From assembly GCF_036373705.1 (NCBI RefSeq), contig NC_089857.1:37396784-37460783 (forward strand): a stretch of DNA of 64,000 bases. The letters are read 5' to 3'. The position numbers were made by a program, and so were the translations under genes. Below the pieces are notes generated by a model that ran no database searches, was not told where the DNA came from, and saw only the letters and a list, made by a program, of their open reading frames with translations. How positions within the stretch are numbered: position 1 is the stretch's first letter; each line of letters opens with the position of its first letter. The stretch is from Amia ocellicauda. Taxonomy: Eukaryota; Chordata; Actinopteri; Amiiformes; Amiidae. Positions 13,360 to 22,855 of this stretch are shown piece by piece.

Positions 13360-14580
13360 CACTCACCTAAAGGATTATTAGGAACACCTGTTCAATTTCT
13401 CATGAATGCAATTATCTAACCAACCAATCACATGGCAGTTGCTTCAATGCATTTAGGGGTGTGGTCCTGGTCAAGACAATCTCCTGAACTCCAAACTGAA
13501 TGTCTGAATGGGAAAGAAAGGTGATTTAAGCAATTTTGAGCGTGGCATGGTTGTTGGTGCCAGACGGGCCGGTCTGAGTATTTCACAATCTGCTCAGTTA
13601 CTGGGATTTTCACGCACAACCATTTCTAGGGTTTACAAAGAATGGTGTGAAAAGGGAAAAACATCCAGTATGCGGCAGTCCTGTGGGCGAAAATGCCTTG
13701 TTGATGCTAGAGGTCAGAGGAGAATGGGCCGACTGATTCAAGCTGATAGAAGAGCAACTTTGACTGAAATAACCACTCGTTACAACCGAGGTATGCAGCA
13801 AAGCATTTGTGAAGCCACAACACGTACAACCTTGAGGCGGATGGGCTGCAACAGCAGAAGACCCCACCGGGTACCACTCATCTCCACTACAAATAGGAAA
13901 AAGAGGCTACAATTTGCACAAGCTCACCAAAATTGGACAGTTGAAGACTGGAAAAATGTTGCCTGGTCTGATGAGTCTCGATTTCTGTTGAGACATTCAG
14001 ATGGTAGAGTCAGAATTTGGCGTAAACAGAATGAGAACATGGATCCATCATGCCTTGTTACCACTGTGCAGGCTGGTGGTGGTGGTGTAATGGTGTGGGG
14101 GATGTTTTCTTGGCACACTTTAGGCCCCTTAGTGCCAATTGGGCATTGTTTAAATGCCACGGCCTACCTGAGCATTGTTTCTGACCATGTCCATCCCTTT
14201 ATGACCACCATGTACCCATCCTCTGATGGCTACTTCCAGCAGGATAATGCACCATGTCACAAAGTTCGAATCATTTCAAATTGGTTTCTTGAACATGACA
14301 ATGAGTTCACTGTACTAAACTGGCCCCCACAGTCACCAGATCTCAACCCAATACAGCATCTTTGGGATGTGGTGGAACGGGAACTTCGTGCCCTGGATGT
14401 GCATCCCACAAATCTCCATCAACTGCAAGATGCTATCCTATCAATATGGGCCAACATTTCTAAAGAATGCTTTCAGCACCTTGTTGAATCAATGCCACGT
14501 AGAATTAAGGCAGTCCTGAAGGCGAAAGGGGGTCAAACACAGTATTAGTATGGTGTTCCTAATAATCCTTTAGGTGAGTG
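13360..14580 (+). mobile_element. Tc1/mariner element, DD36 (Incomer-like), copy 1
   Basis: A complete 1221-bp DNA transposon. Terminal inverted repeats of about 29 bp start CACTCACCTAAAGGATTATT and are perfect at both ends; TA dinucleotides flank both ends (13358-13359, 14581-14582). A single uninterrupted transposase frame fills the middle. Size, short TIRs and the 36-residue spacing between the second and third catalytic positions match the DD36E/Incomer group of Tc1/mariner. A nearly identical inverted copy sits at 28526-29748. The 3' end abuts another Tc1 element (14587), so two insertions used adjacent TA targets. Confidence 0.9.
13508..14548 (+). CDS. Tc1-like transposase, full-length reading frame
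   Basis: A 346-residue cut-and-paste transposase. Residues about 5-120 hold the bipartite helix-turn-helix DNA-binding region ([16 protein letters not shown]; second helix pair around TTRTTLRRMG). The catalytic domain follows: D155 in WSDESRF and D246 in QQDNAPCH. At the third acidic position the sequence reads NPIQHLW, so residue 283 is Gln (CAG at 14354-14356) where relatives have Glu in NPIEHLW; 36 residues separate D246 and Q283. The frame has no stop or frameshift, which suggests recent insertion, but the Glu-to-Gln change predicts no catalysis. It is not a host gene. Confidence 0.9.
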   Translation: MGKKGDLSNFERGMVVGARRAGLSISQSAQLLGFSRTTISRVYKEWCEKGKTSSMRQSCGRKCLVDARGQRRMGRLIQADRRATLTEITTRYNRGMQQSICEATTRTTLRRMGCNSRRPHRVPLISTTNRKKRLQFAQAHQNWTVEDWKNVAWSDESRFLLRHSDGRVRIWRKQNENMDPSCLVTTVQAGGGGVMVWGMFSWHTLGPLVPIGHCLNATAYLSIVSDHVHPFMTTMYPSSDGYFQQDNAPCHKVRIISNWFLEHDNEFTVLNWPPQSPDLNPIQHLWDVVERELRALDVHPTNLHQLQDAILSIWANISKECFQHLVESMPRRIKAVLKAKGGQTQY

Positions 14581-14586
14581 TATATA

Positions 14587-15713
14587 CTCAGCAAAAAAAG
14601 AAACATCCCTTTTTCAAGACACTGTATTTTAAAGATAATTTTGTAAAAATCCAAATAACTTTACAGATCTTTATTATTAAGGGTTTAAACAATGTTTTCC
14701 AAGCTTGTTCAATGAACCATAAACAATTAATGAACATGCACCTGTGGCGCGGTTGTTAAGACACTAACAGCTTACAGATAGTAAACAATTAAGGTCACAG
14801 TTATAAAAACTTAGGACACTAAAGAGACCTTTCTACTGACAAAAGAAAGTTGCCCAGGGCAGCCTGCTCATCTGTGTGAACGTGCCTTAGGCATGCTGCA
14901 GGGAGGCATGAGGACTGCAGATGTGGCCAGGGCAATAAATTGCAATGTCCGTATTGTGAGACGCCTAAGACAGCGCTACAGGGAGACAGGAAGGACAGCT
15001 GGTCGTCCTCACAGTGGCTGACCACGTGTAACAACACCTGCACAGGATCGGGACATCCGAATATCACACCTGCGGGACAGGTACAGGATGGTAAGAACAA
15101 CTGCTGAGTTACACCAGGAACGTACAATCCCTCCATCAGTGCTCAGACTGTCCGCAATAGGCTGCGAGAGGCTGGACTGAGGGCTTGTAGGCCTGTTGTA
15201 AGGCAGGTCCTTACCAGACATCACCGGCAACAACGTCGCCTATGGGCACAAACCCACCTTCGCTGGACGTGATTTCCTGCAAGACAGGAATGTCAGTGTG
15301 CTGCCATGGCCAGCGAAGTGCCCGGATCTCAATCCCATTGAGCACGTCTGGGACCTGTTGGATCGGAGGGTGAGGGCTAGGGCCATTCCCCCCAGAAATG
15401 TCCGGGAACTTGCAAGTGTCTTGGTGGAAGAGTGGGGTAACATCTCACAGCAAGAACTGGCAAATCTGGTGCAGCCCATGAGGAGGAGATGCACTGCAGG
15501 ACTTAATGCAGCTGGTGGCCACAGCAGATACTGACTGTTACTTTAGACTTTGACCCCCCCTTTGTTCAGGGACACATTATTCCATTTCTGTTAGTCACAT
15601 ATCTGTGAAACTTGTTCAGTTTATGTCTTAGTTGTTGAATCTTTTTATGTTCATACAAATATTTACACGTTAAGTTTGCTGAAAATAAAAGCAGTTGAAA
15701 GTGAGAGGACGTT
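14587..15713 (+). mobile_element. Tc1-like element, internally deleted and 3'-truncated
   Basis: Starts CTCAGCAAAAAAAGAAACAT after TA, a terminal repeat common among fish Tc1-like elements. It runs through 5' non-coding and transposase N-terminal sequence, then jumps at about 15267-15268 from the DNA-binding half straight to the C-terminal end, so the first two catalytic Asp residues are missing. The 3' terminal repeat is cut off after GAGAGGACGTT, so the right end is incomplete. It cannot code for a working transposase. Confidence 0.8.
14849..15534 (+). pseudogene. Tc1-like transposase remnant
   Basis: N-terminal helix-turn-helix coding with several disruptions (for example a TGA at about 15018), fused by an internal deletion to a C-terminal fragment that is open from 15298 to 15534. 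The C-terminal part contains PDLNPIEHVWDLLDRRVRAR, including the third catalytic Glu, and ends AAGGHSRY. The middle with the two Asp residues is gone. Confidence 0.8.
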
Positions 15714-16450
15714 ATAGAATATATAGAATGCCTTTTCCTTTATTTATAAAAAAAACAAACATGTTTTATTAACCATGCACTTGAAGTTGAGGATGAAGTA
15801 CAAGGTGTATCTGTATACAAGTTACAACGTAAGTTGGGAGCTCATGAAAAAGACACAGAATCACATTCATTTTACTAGTAATAGTAAGAACATGCACTGC
15901 TAGGAATAGTGACAACATTCAGCACTGAATAAATAATAACTAACAATACAAATTGAGTTTTGTTTAGCATATGTTCCAAATGAGATTTAGCTAATCTCTC
16001 AAAATACCCCTCCATACTAAATCAAAACTTCTTAAATGTCAGACTAACAAACCAGATGTTTTAGAGTATAGTATAGATTCTTCCTATGACTGTTACCTCT
16101 GAGCCAGCTGGAAAGAGAAAACCTGACTTCATGGTATTTTACTCAGAAGCCTCAGTAAGCAAAAGATGTGGAATGGTTTTACTTAAGCATTTTGTAATGT
16201 GTTATCATTTAAAACCTTATTGTCCAAATGCTGCTGGCAGACTGTATTGACAGTCATAGCAGGATTGGTGTTCCCTGAAGCATATAATTGTGCTTCGGTG
16301 CTTAATATTATTTATTTAATGTAGTAGAAACCATAGTCCACAAGAAATTCTGTTAATCTTTATAGTATTATTATCTGTCTTTATTTGAGAAATATGCAGT
16401 TTTGGTCATAAATGCCTGTGCAACAACAGATTTTGTAAATTCTACCCTGA
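15714..16450. other. intergenic, no recognised feature
   Basis: AT-rich sequence between two transposon-derived blocks. I see no coding region or assigned repeat. Confidence 0.55.
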
Positions 16451-16745
16451 ATGAATATGAGCACTTACTGTACCAAAATATGTGACATCATTGAAAGAGT
16501 GAAAATGTTAAGATGGCAATGGGCCGAATACACTGCAACAAGAACAGATCAAAGATGGACAAAGGAAATTATTAAATGGATCCCAGGAGATGAAAAAATA
16601 CCTAGAAGACAATCACATAGAAGAGGGCAAGATGAAATCATACACTTGCAGGCGTGACATGGAAAAGAGAAGCTGTACATCGCAAAAAGTGGAAACATCT
16701 TGAGGAAGCATTTATCCAGCAGTGAATCTATATAGGCTGATGGTG
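16451..16745 (+). mobile_element. RTE-like LINE, C-terminal ORF tail fragment
   Basis: The translation reads VKMLRWQWAEYTATRTDQRW, then TKEIIKWIPGDEK, then after a one-base shift REAVHRKKWKHLEEAFIQQ and a stop. This order (R..WAGH.AR..D.RW, then EW.PR..KR, then a W..LEEA..Q end) is the usual C-terminus of endonuclease-reverse transcriptases of RTE-type non-LTR elements. Only the end is left, as expected of a 5'-truncated insertion. Assigned from motif recognition only. Confidence 0.5.
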
Positions 16746-16852
16746 AGATATACACCGATCAGCCATAACATTATGGCCACCTGCCTAATATTGTGTATGC
16801 CCCCTTTGGCTGCCAAAACAGCCCTGACCCGTCGAGGCATGGACTCCACTAG

Positions 16853-17843
16853 AACATAAGTACATAAGAAAGTTTACAAGCGAGAGGAGGTCATTCAACC
16901 CATTGTGCTCGTTTGGTTTGCATTAATAACTAAGTGATCCAAGGATACTATCCAGTCTATTTTTGAATGTTCCCAAACTTTTGTCTTCAACCACATCACT
17001 GGGGAGTTTGTTCCAGATTGTGACGACTCTCTGTGTGAAGAAGTGTCTCCTGTTTTCTGTCTTGAATGCCTTGAAGCCCAATTTCCATTTGTGTCCCCGG
17101 GTGCGTGTGTCCCTGCTGATCTGGAAAAGCTCCTCTGGTTTGATGTGGTCCATGCCTTTCATGATTTTGAAGACTTGGATCAAGTCCCCATGTAGTCTCC
17201 TCTGTTCCAGGGTTAAAAGGTTCGGTTCCCTCAGTCTCTCAGTAGGACATTCCCTTCAGACCTGGAATAAGTCTGGTTGCTCTCCTCTGAACCGCCTCTA
17301 GAGCAGCGATATCTGTCTTGAATTGTGGAGCCCAGAACTGTCCACAGTATCCAGATGAGCTCTAACTAGTGCATTGTACTAGTGCAATTCTACACTTTTG
17401 ACAATATACCCTAACACTCTGTTTGCCTTTTTTATTGCTTCCCCACATTGCTTGGATGGAGAAAGTGAGGAGTCCACATAAACTCCTAGGTCTTTCTCAT
17501 GCGTTACTTCATCTAGATCTGTACCTCCCATATTGTAATTATCGTGGACATTTTTGTTACCTGCATGTATTACCTTGCACTTGTCCACATTGAATTTCAT
17601 CTGCCAGGAGTCGGCCCACAACTGAATATTATCTAAGTACCTTTGAATAGCCTGTGCTGCTGAGATTGTATCTGCTGAGACACCTATTTTGGTATCATCT
17701 ACAAATTTGACAAGTTTGCTAACTATCCCAGAGTCCAGATCATTAATATAGATTAGAAAAAGCAAAGGCCCTAGTACTGATCCCTGTGGAACTCCACTAA
17801 CAACCTCACTCCAGTTAGAAGCAACTCCTCTAATTGACACCCT
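16853..17843 (-). mobile_element. CR1-like LINE, 5'-truncated, copy 1
   Basis: On the - strand this fragment covers the second half of the reverse transcriptase and the C-terminal domain, then a 3' end with a short TATGTTCT-type 8-bp repeat at the left boundary (CATAAGTACATAAG). Protein landmarks are [20 protein letters not shown], a box reading FVDD (normally FADD), [10 protein letters not shown] and [13 protein letters not shown]. Octamer 3' repeats and these motifs fit the CR1 group within the Jockey superfamily. Related copies lie at 35047 and 43402. Confidence 0.8.
16923..17183 (-). pseudogene. CR1-like ORF2 C-terminal fragment
   Basis: 86 codons containing [20 protein letters not shown] and [20 protein letters not shown], the conserved tail after the reverse transcriptase in CR1 elements. 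It is out of frame with the reverse-transcriptase fragment upstream, so the element is dead. Confidence 0.75.
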
Positions 17844-17924
17844 CGATGCTCGATTAGATTGAAATCTGGGGAATTTGGAGGCAAAGTCAACACCTTGAAC
17901 TCGTGATTCATCAGACCAGGCCAC
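17379..17924 (-). pseudogene. chimeric Tc1-transposase / CR1 reverse-transcriptase frame
   Basis: A 181-codon open frame that begins in Tc1 transposase sequence (WSDESR, first catalytic Asp region, then a mis-joined PPNS-equivalent part) and continues into CR1 reverse transcriptase from the LINE junction near 17843. The catalytic box is FVDD in place of FADD. It is an accident of insertion, with no sign of selection visible in one sequence. Confidence 0.65.
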
Positions 17925-17981
17925 CTTCTTCCATTGCTCTGTGGTCCAGTTCTGATGCTCACGTGCCCATTGTAGGCGCTT

Positions 17982-18392
17982 TCAGCAGTGGACAGGGGTC
18001 AGCATGGGCACCCTGACTGGTCTGCGGCTACGCAGCCCCATACGCAACAAACTGCGATGCACTGTGTGTTCTGACACCTTTCTATCAAAACCAGCATTAA
18101 CTTTTTCAGCTATTTGAGCTGCAGTAGCTCCTCTGTTGGATTGCACCACACGGGCCAGCCTTCGCTCCCCACGTGCATCAGTGAGCCTTGGCCGCCCATG
18201 ACCCTGTCGCCGGCTCACCGCTTTTCCTTCCTTGGACCACTTTTGATAGGTACTGACCACTGCAGACCAGGAACACCCCACAAGAGCTGCAGTTTTGGAG
18301 ATGCTCTGAACCAGTGGTCTAGCCATCACAATTTGGCCCTTGTCAAAGTCGCTCAGATCCTTACGCTTGCCTATTTTTCCTGCTTCTAACAC
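17982..18392 (-). pseudogene. Tc1-like transposase N-terminal fragment
   Basis: 136 codons with the paired helix-turn-helix region ([20 protein letters not shown], then [19 protein letters not shown], then [16 protein letters not shown] and [20 protein letters not shown]). It ends where the coding sequence is disrupted before the catalytic domain. Confidence 0.8.
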
Positions 18393-18524
18393 ATCAACTT
18401 TGAGGACAAAATGTTCACTTGCTGCCTAATATATCCCACCCACTGACAGGTGCCATGATAACGAGATTATCAGTGTTATTCACTTCACCTGTCAGTGGTC
18501 ATAATGTTATGGCTGATCGGTGTA

Positions 18525-19666
18525 AATACACACATCATTGCATATTAATGTGAATACATTGAAAACACTAATTATGAAGAGTACTTTCATAATTTTGTAT
18601 TGTTTAACATGTTTTAAATTGCTCATGTTGTCATTAAATCATTTATAACGTATTGTATGTTTTGTACTTTAAATAGCGATAGTAGCATAACAGGTCAGTG
18701 AAGACAAATCACAGAAGGAATATATTTTATTGGATATAGAAAGACTAATCTCACAAATATTGTCATGATTTTGCTAGTGCAAATAAAGAGATTCAAAATG
18801 TCAATACGGATGACTGTAAAGAGAACATAGGCCTAGTGCTTATGGTGTGGATATTATTTTTTAGTACCATATGAATCAAGATCTTTAAGGCAATATTTAC
18901 TGAAGGAAATGGAAATGCAACTGGGACATTTTGTATTTCTACATGGAAATTAAAGGTAGTATAGGAAGCCTTATTCTTTCATCTTAATGACATTCTTGGA
19001 TCATTAAACTACAGTACTAAGAATCATTTTCCTATTTTTCTCTCATATTCATAAGTCCCTTTTTAGGGTTAAAACATCCTAAAAACTTGCTGTCCTGCAT
19101 AAAATACAGAAATATTACCCTCTCTAGGTAGAGCAGTTAATCACTCTGGGTATATAAGCCACACTTAAAACAGCACATTCTTAATACATTGCATGCATGT
19201 TTTCTTGCTTGTGGAAGCTTTGGAAATTAATCTTGGTACATATGAAACTAATTAATTCACAAGGTACTTTCCAAGGAAACAAAAAGCAGTATTGCAACAT
19301 TTCTGTGTAAACCAAACTTGGTGGTTTTGAATAAATCCTCATTATATGATATTCTTCCTGGGGTTTCTGCTGTGCAAAGGAACAAAGTAAAGAAAAATGT
19401 CTTGTTATTTGAATTTTGGGAAATTGTGGTTACATTAGTAAATATGTGTTGGCATTTTTAATTTGGAATTAAAAAAACAAGAAGTTAAGAAATGATTTCA
19501 AAATGAGTAGGCCTAATGACATTACAAAAAATGAACATTTGTGTTAGGCATCTTACTCCAGGGAGCAAGTTGTTTAATACAGGAAATGGCTTTATCAGGC
19601 AAGAAAAACACCCTTCTATGTTGTACAGCTTTCCTGGTAATAGAAGACAAGATTTGAATACTCCCA
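18525..19666. other. intergenic, no recognised feature
   Basis: AT-rich sequence. I see no coding region; repeat relationships cannot be judged without a library. Confidence 0.5.
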
Positions 19667-19751
19667 CTTCTGACACCAGTGTAACAGTTTCAAACTGTGG
19701 GGTTCTCAGACAAAAGAACACACCACTTTCTGGTACGAAAGGGAACTTGTA

Positions 19752-19851
19752 ATTTGTACTATACTTTGATCTGTAATTCTAGACTGTATTGCACTTTTAT
19801 AATGCTCTTATGTTTTGTAAGTCGCCCTGGATAAGCGTCTGCTAAGAAATA

Positions 19852-19919
<68 letters not shown>
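19752..19919 (+). repeat. retroposon 3' tail with (AAT)n
   Basis: GTAAGTCGCCCTGGATAAGC followed by GTCTGCTAAGAAATAAATAA and a long AAT run is the 3' end typical of fish SINE/LINE families that share an L2-like tail. The 5' part is missing. It interrupts copy 1 of the direct repeat that bounds the relic LTR-type element. Confidence 0.65.
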
Positions 19920-19920
<1 letters not shown>

Positions 19921-20011
19921 TGTCTCTTATTCAGAAACCACTCTTATATAATCGTTACAAGGACTAAAGGCTGAATTCTGAGGGGAGATGGCTGGCTTCC
20001 TTCATCTTCTA

Positions 20012-20083
20012 GGGAAGCACCGGCTTTTTATAGTCCATACAGAACTGCCACGAGACATTATTTTTCTTAACAGGGATGGCCGG
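20012..20083 (-). pseudogene. Ty3/gypsy-like reverse-transcriptase remnant
   Basis: On the - strand the translation contains PAIPVKKNNVSWQFCMDYKK, resembling the early reverse-transcriptase block VxKKDGSWRFCVDYRxLN of Ty3/gypsy polyproteins. Only about 24 residues can be matched. It lies between the two diverged direct repeats described for this block. Confidence 0.45.
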
Positions 20084-20090
20084 GATGCAC

Positions 20091-21367
20091 CATGGGCTCC
20101 TGGGGGACTCAGGGGACCACGTCTCTGCCTTGGGTGTCGGGTTGGGCGCCCAGCCAGGGGCCGAGGTGCTTTCTGACCACTTGCCCTCCCCCCCTCTGTA
20201 GCTGAGGAGACAGCGGTGGCAGGTTGTGGGGTGGAACTGAAGCTGGTGCAGGAGGCTTTGTAGATTGTGAAGGCGAGGAGGAAGAAGAAGAATTAGGAGG
20301 CATTGTGCATGAAGACCCCCTTCTTTCCACCCCATGGGGAGGCGGGTTCTGTGGAAGTGGCTGGCAGACAGGTGTGGTGTTATGGGGAATGATCATTCGG
20401 TGCGCTAAAACTACTCAGAACATATTTGCACTCCACTGTGACAGAAGAAAGACTGTATGGGATAGTGCATGTGTACATAAATAAAGATCTCAAACTGCTG
20501 ATGCTGATGTTATTGATTCATTTGTACAGGAGACTTGTATTCACCTAGAAACTCCTACATCAGCGGCGGAAACAGCTTATTTCCAATGAAGATGCATATT
20601 TCTAGCAGGCACACGAATGGAAAATTTGCATCCTCACCCGTTTCAATCACAGAGCTCCACCGAAATGGATCTCTTTGATTGACAAGCACCAGAAAGTTTG
20701 CCTGCATATAGTCGGTTGATATGTGATTTTTCACCGGATGTGTTCCATAGTGATGTGTGGTTGTGCAGCAAAGTTATGTTTGAGTCAAAATCTGCCGGAT
20801 GACATGGAGATTTTGAGCTAAGCTTTTCGACTTCGAAAAGACTCAGAATCACGCATTTCAAGTCTTTAATTTTGCAAGAAATGTTGGGGGAGGCCCCCAA
20901 TGACCCACCACTGTGAATTCCTTATTCAATTTCATTCTCATTTTAGCCCCCCCTCCACTAATTCCTGGTTACACCACTGTCCACACTTATCTGGCACAGC
21001 GAGCTGTCCTTGTTTTTCCTGCAGTTCAGTGGTTAGTCCAAGCAACTATTTTGAACTTTGCTTTGAATGTCTCCCACAGCACCCCTCCGTCGTAGTGACC
21101 CAAACGGAGGCAGCAGCTTTCGGGGGTGGCTATTTCACAGGCAAAGGGCTCCAAGTATTGTATTTTTCAGGGTGTTTTATTTGCAGATTGTTCCTGTAGG
21201 GGGGCCTAGGCCTACCAAGAGTAAAGTCGGTAGGCCAGTCCGGTAGTGCAGTGCGGCAGCGTTCAATCCGCTCACTGGCGAACTAAGTTGTTCATCAGCT
21301 GCTCTGCTTTGGTCACTTTTGTCTCCGTTGCTCTGCCCAATCAGCCAGTGTCAATCTATGTCTCCTG
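20091..21367. other. interior of the relic element, unassigned
   Basis: Contains a purine-rich stretch near 20270-20300 and GC-richer segments. Short frames here have no recognisable family. Confidence 0.4.
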
Positions 21368-21501
21368 CTTTTGACCCCAATATAACTGTTTCAGCTGTGA
21401 GGTTATCAAACAAAAGAATACACCACCCTCTGGTATGAAAAGTAACTGCCTGTTGTTCTTATATCATTCTTATAAGGAATAAAGGCTGAATTCTGAGACA
21501 C

Positions 21502-22241
21502 AGGCTGAGGGGAAAGGTACAAAGGACAGACAAAGGTGAACACAGAATGGAACAGCCACCCATTACACATCTGAGACATCAGTGTTTACTACATTTAGAG
21601 GAGCAAATTATCATTTTGGGTGCAGTGGGGTGCAGTAGAATATGAGTTGATTCTCATTTCTCAGAGAGTATAAGCTGTATTCATATTTTAATCCTGTGTT
21701 TTATTGAAATGAAACTCAACAAATGTAAAATGTGTCATGCACTTAGTGGATATGTGTGTATAATTACTGGTAATCATGTGATTAAATGGAAACAATCACA
21801 AACAACAACAGCAGCAAACATTATTATACCCCATGCCTTTTGCTCGCAGACACTTTGGAACTGCAGTTGCACCATAGCAAGTCAATTACATCAAGATGTC
21901 TCAAGTCTAACAGAAACCAACATTAAACGAAGCAGGATGCCCTAGAGGTGTTGCACTTGTACGCACCGTGGGCACAAACTCAGGTGCAGATATTTTGTGT
22001 TCACTGAGGAAGTGGGTTGTCCCATCCCATGTATAAGTTACAAATGAAGGCATCTGAAGTTTAACTGTTAAGCACAGCCCACTTTTCATTACATCTCCTT
22101 CAGTGAAAACCAAGATTGCCTGGTCCCAGGACGTGCAAGAAAACTTAAAGTAACAAAACAAACAAATACATATTGATACAATACAGCTGTGACGGGAAGA
22201 GGTGACGACAGTACCTCAAAGAGCATCCACGATCCAGAAAC
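21502..22241 (+). other. LVRN: LVRN upstream region / 5' UTR
   Basis: Sequence before the LVRN start codon. No clear TATA box is seen near the coding start; the transcription start is unknown. An untranslated first exon upstream cannot be excluded. Confidence 0.45.
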
Positions 22242-22855
22242 ATGGATCCCAGATCCAAAAAAGGTGTTTATCTAAGTAAAACTACTGTACTCCTGTTCAT
22301 GATACTGTTCGCTGCTGTGTTGATTGGGTTTACAGTTTTGGCAGCTCTTTACGCCGGATCCAGGGGTGCTCATGAAAACCGCACAGATGGGAAAGAAGCA
22401 ACAGCTACCAGTCAAAGTGTGATCCCCACGTCCACAGTCCATCCCGCAGAGCCGCAGATCTGGGACAGTTACCGACTGCCCCAGACGCTGGCTCCCACTC
22501 ACTATCAGCTCCAGCTGTGGCCACATCTGCAGCCTGATGAAAACGGCCATTTCCCTTTCACCGGCGAGGTCAACATCACCTTTCACTGCAAAGTAGAAAC
22601 GGATCTAATCGTGCTGCACAGCCAACAACTCATCAACTCAGGTGTGGAGCTGGAGGCAGTTGGAGATGATCCAGATGTCCCCCGGGTCCTGGACACCTCC
22701 TATTCCGACTTGTATTCCTACCTGATCCTACGGCTGTCCAGCCCTTTAAAGAAAGGCAGAGATTACCGATTGAACATATTGTTTTCTGGATATATTGAAA
22801 CCGAAGAAATGTTTGGGCTTTATGTCACTCCTTACCTGGAATCCGGACAAGAAAA
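22242..22855 (+). CDS. LVRN: LVRN exon 1: membrane anchor and start of peptidase domain
   Basis: Begins at ATG 22242 and ends before GTAAGT (22856) with two bases of the next codon. It encodes the cytosolic tail ([13 protein letters not shown]), the hydrophobic anchor (14-38), a Ser/Thr-rich stalk with a sequon at N46, and the first beta-rich M1 domain from about W74 ([20 protein letters not shown]). A single large first exon carrying anchor and stalk is usual in type II M1 aminopeptidase genes. Confidence 0.93.

Larger units (their letters stand above)
16753..18522 (-). mobile_element. Tc1-like element interrupted by a CR1-like LINE
   Basis: TIRs CACCGATCAGCCATAACATT (left) and its complement (right end 18522) with TA on both sides define one Tc1-like element, transposase on the - strand. 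The left side (16753 to about 16852) is the 3' end including transposase C-terminal codons; the right side (from about 17844) holds the N-terminal half. The middle is replaced by a LINE, with about 140 bp of transposon lost at the insertion. A second internal deletion joins C-terminal PPNSPDFNLIEH coding to sequence near the first catalytic Asp. Confidence 0.85.
19667..21501. mobile_element. relic LTR-type element (two diverged direct repeats)
   Basis: Two direct copies of a repeat bound this block. Copy 1 (about 19667-19750 and 19935-19985, split by a retroposon tail) and copy 2 (about 21368-21501) share AAAAGAACACACCA-like sequence followed by CTCTGGTATGAAAAG-like sequence, and both end near TAAAGGCTGAATTCTGAG. 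Between them lies a short reverse-transcriptase remnant (20012-20083). This is the layout expected of an old LTR retrotransposon, but LTR borders and target duplications cannot be fixed. Confidence 0.4.

Noticed and set aside
20109..20484. Pro/Ser-rich and Gly/Glu-rich frames on both strands
   Set aside because: Come from a purine-rich stretch inside the relic element; only the short reverse-transcriptase match at 20012-20083 is kept.
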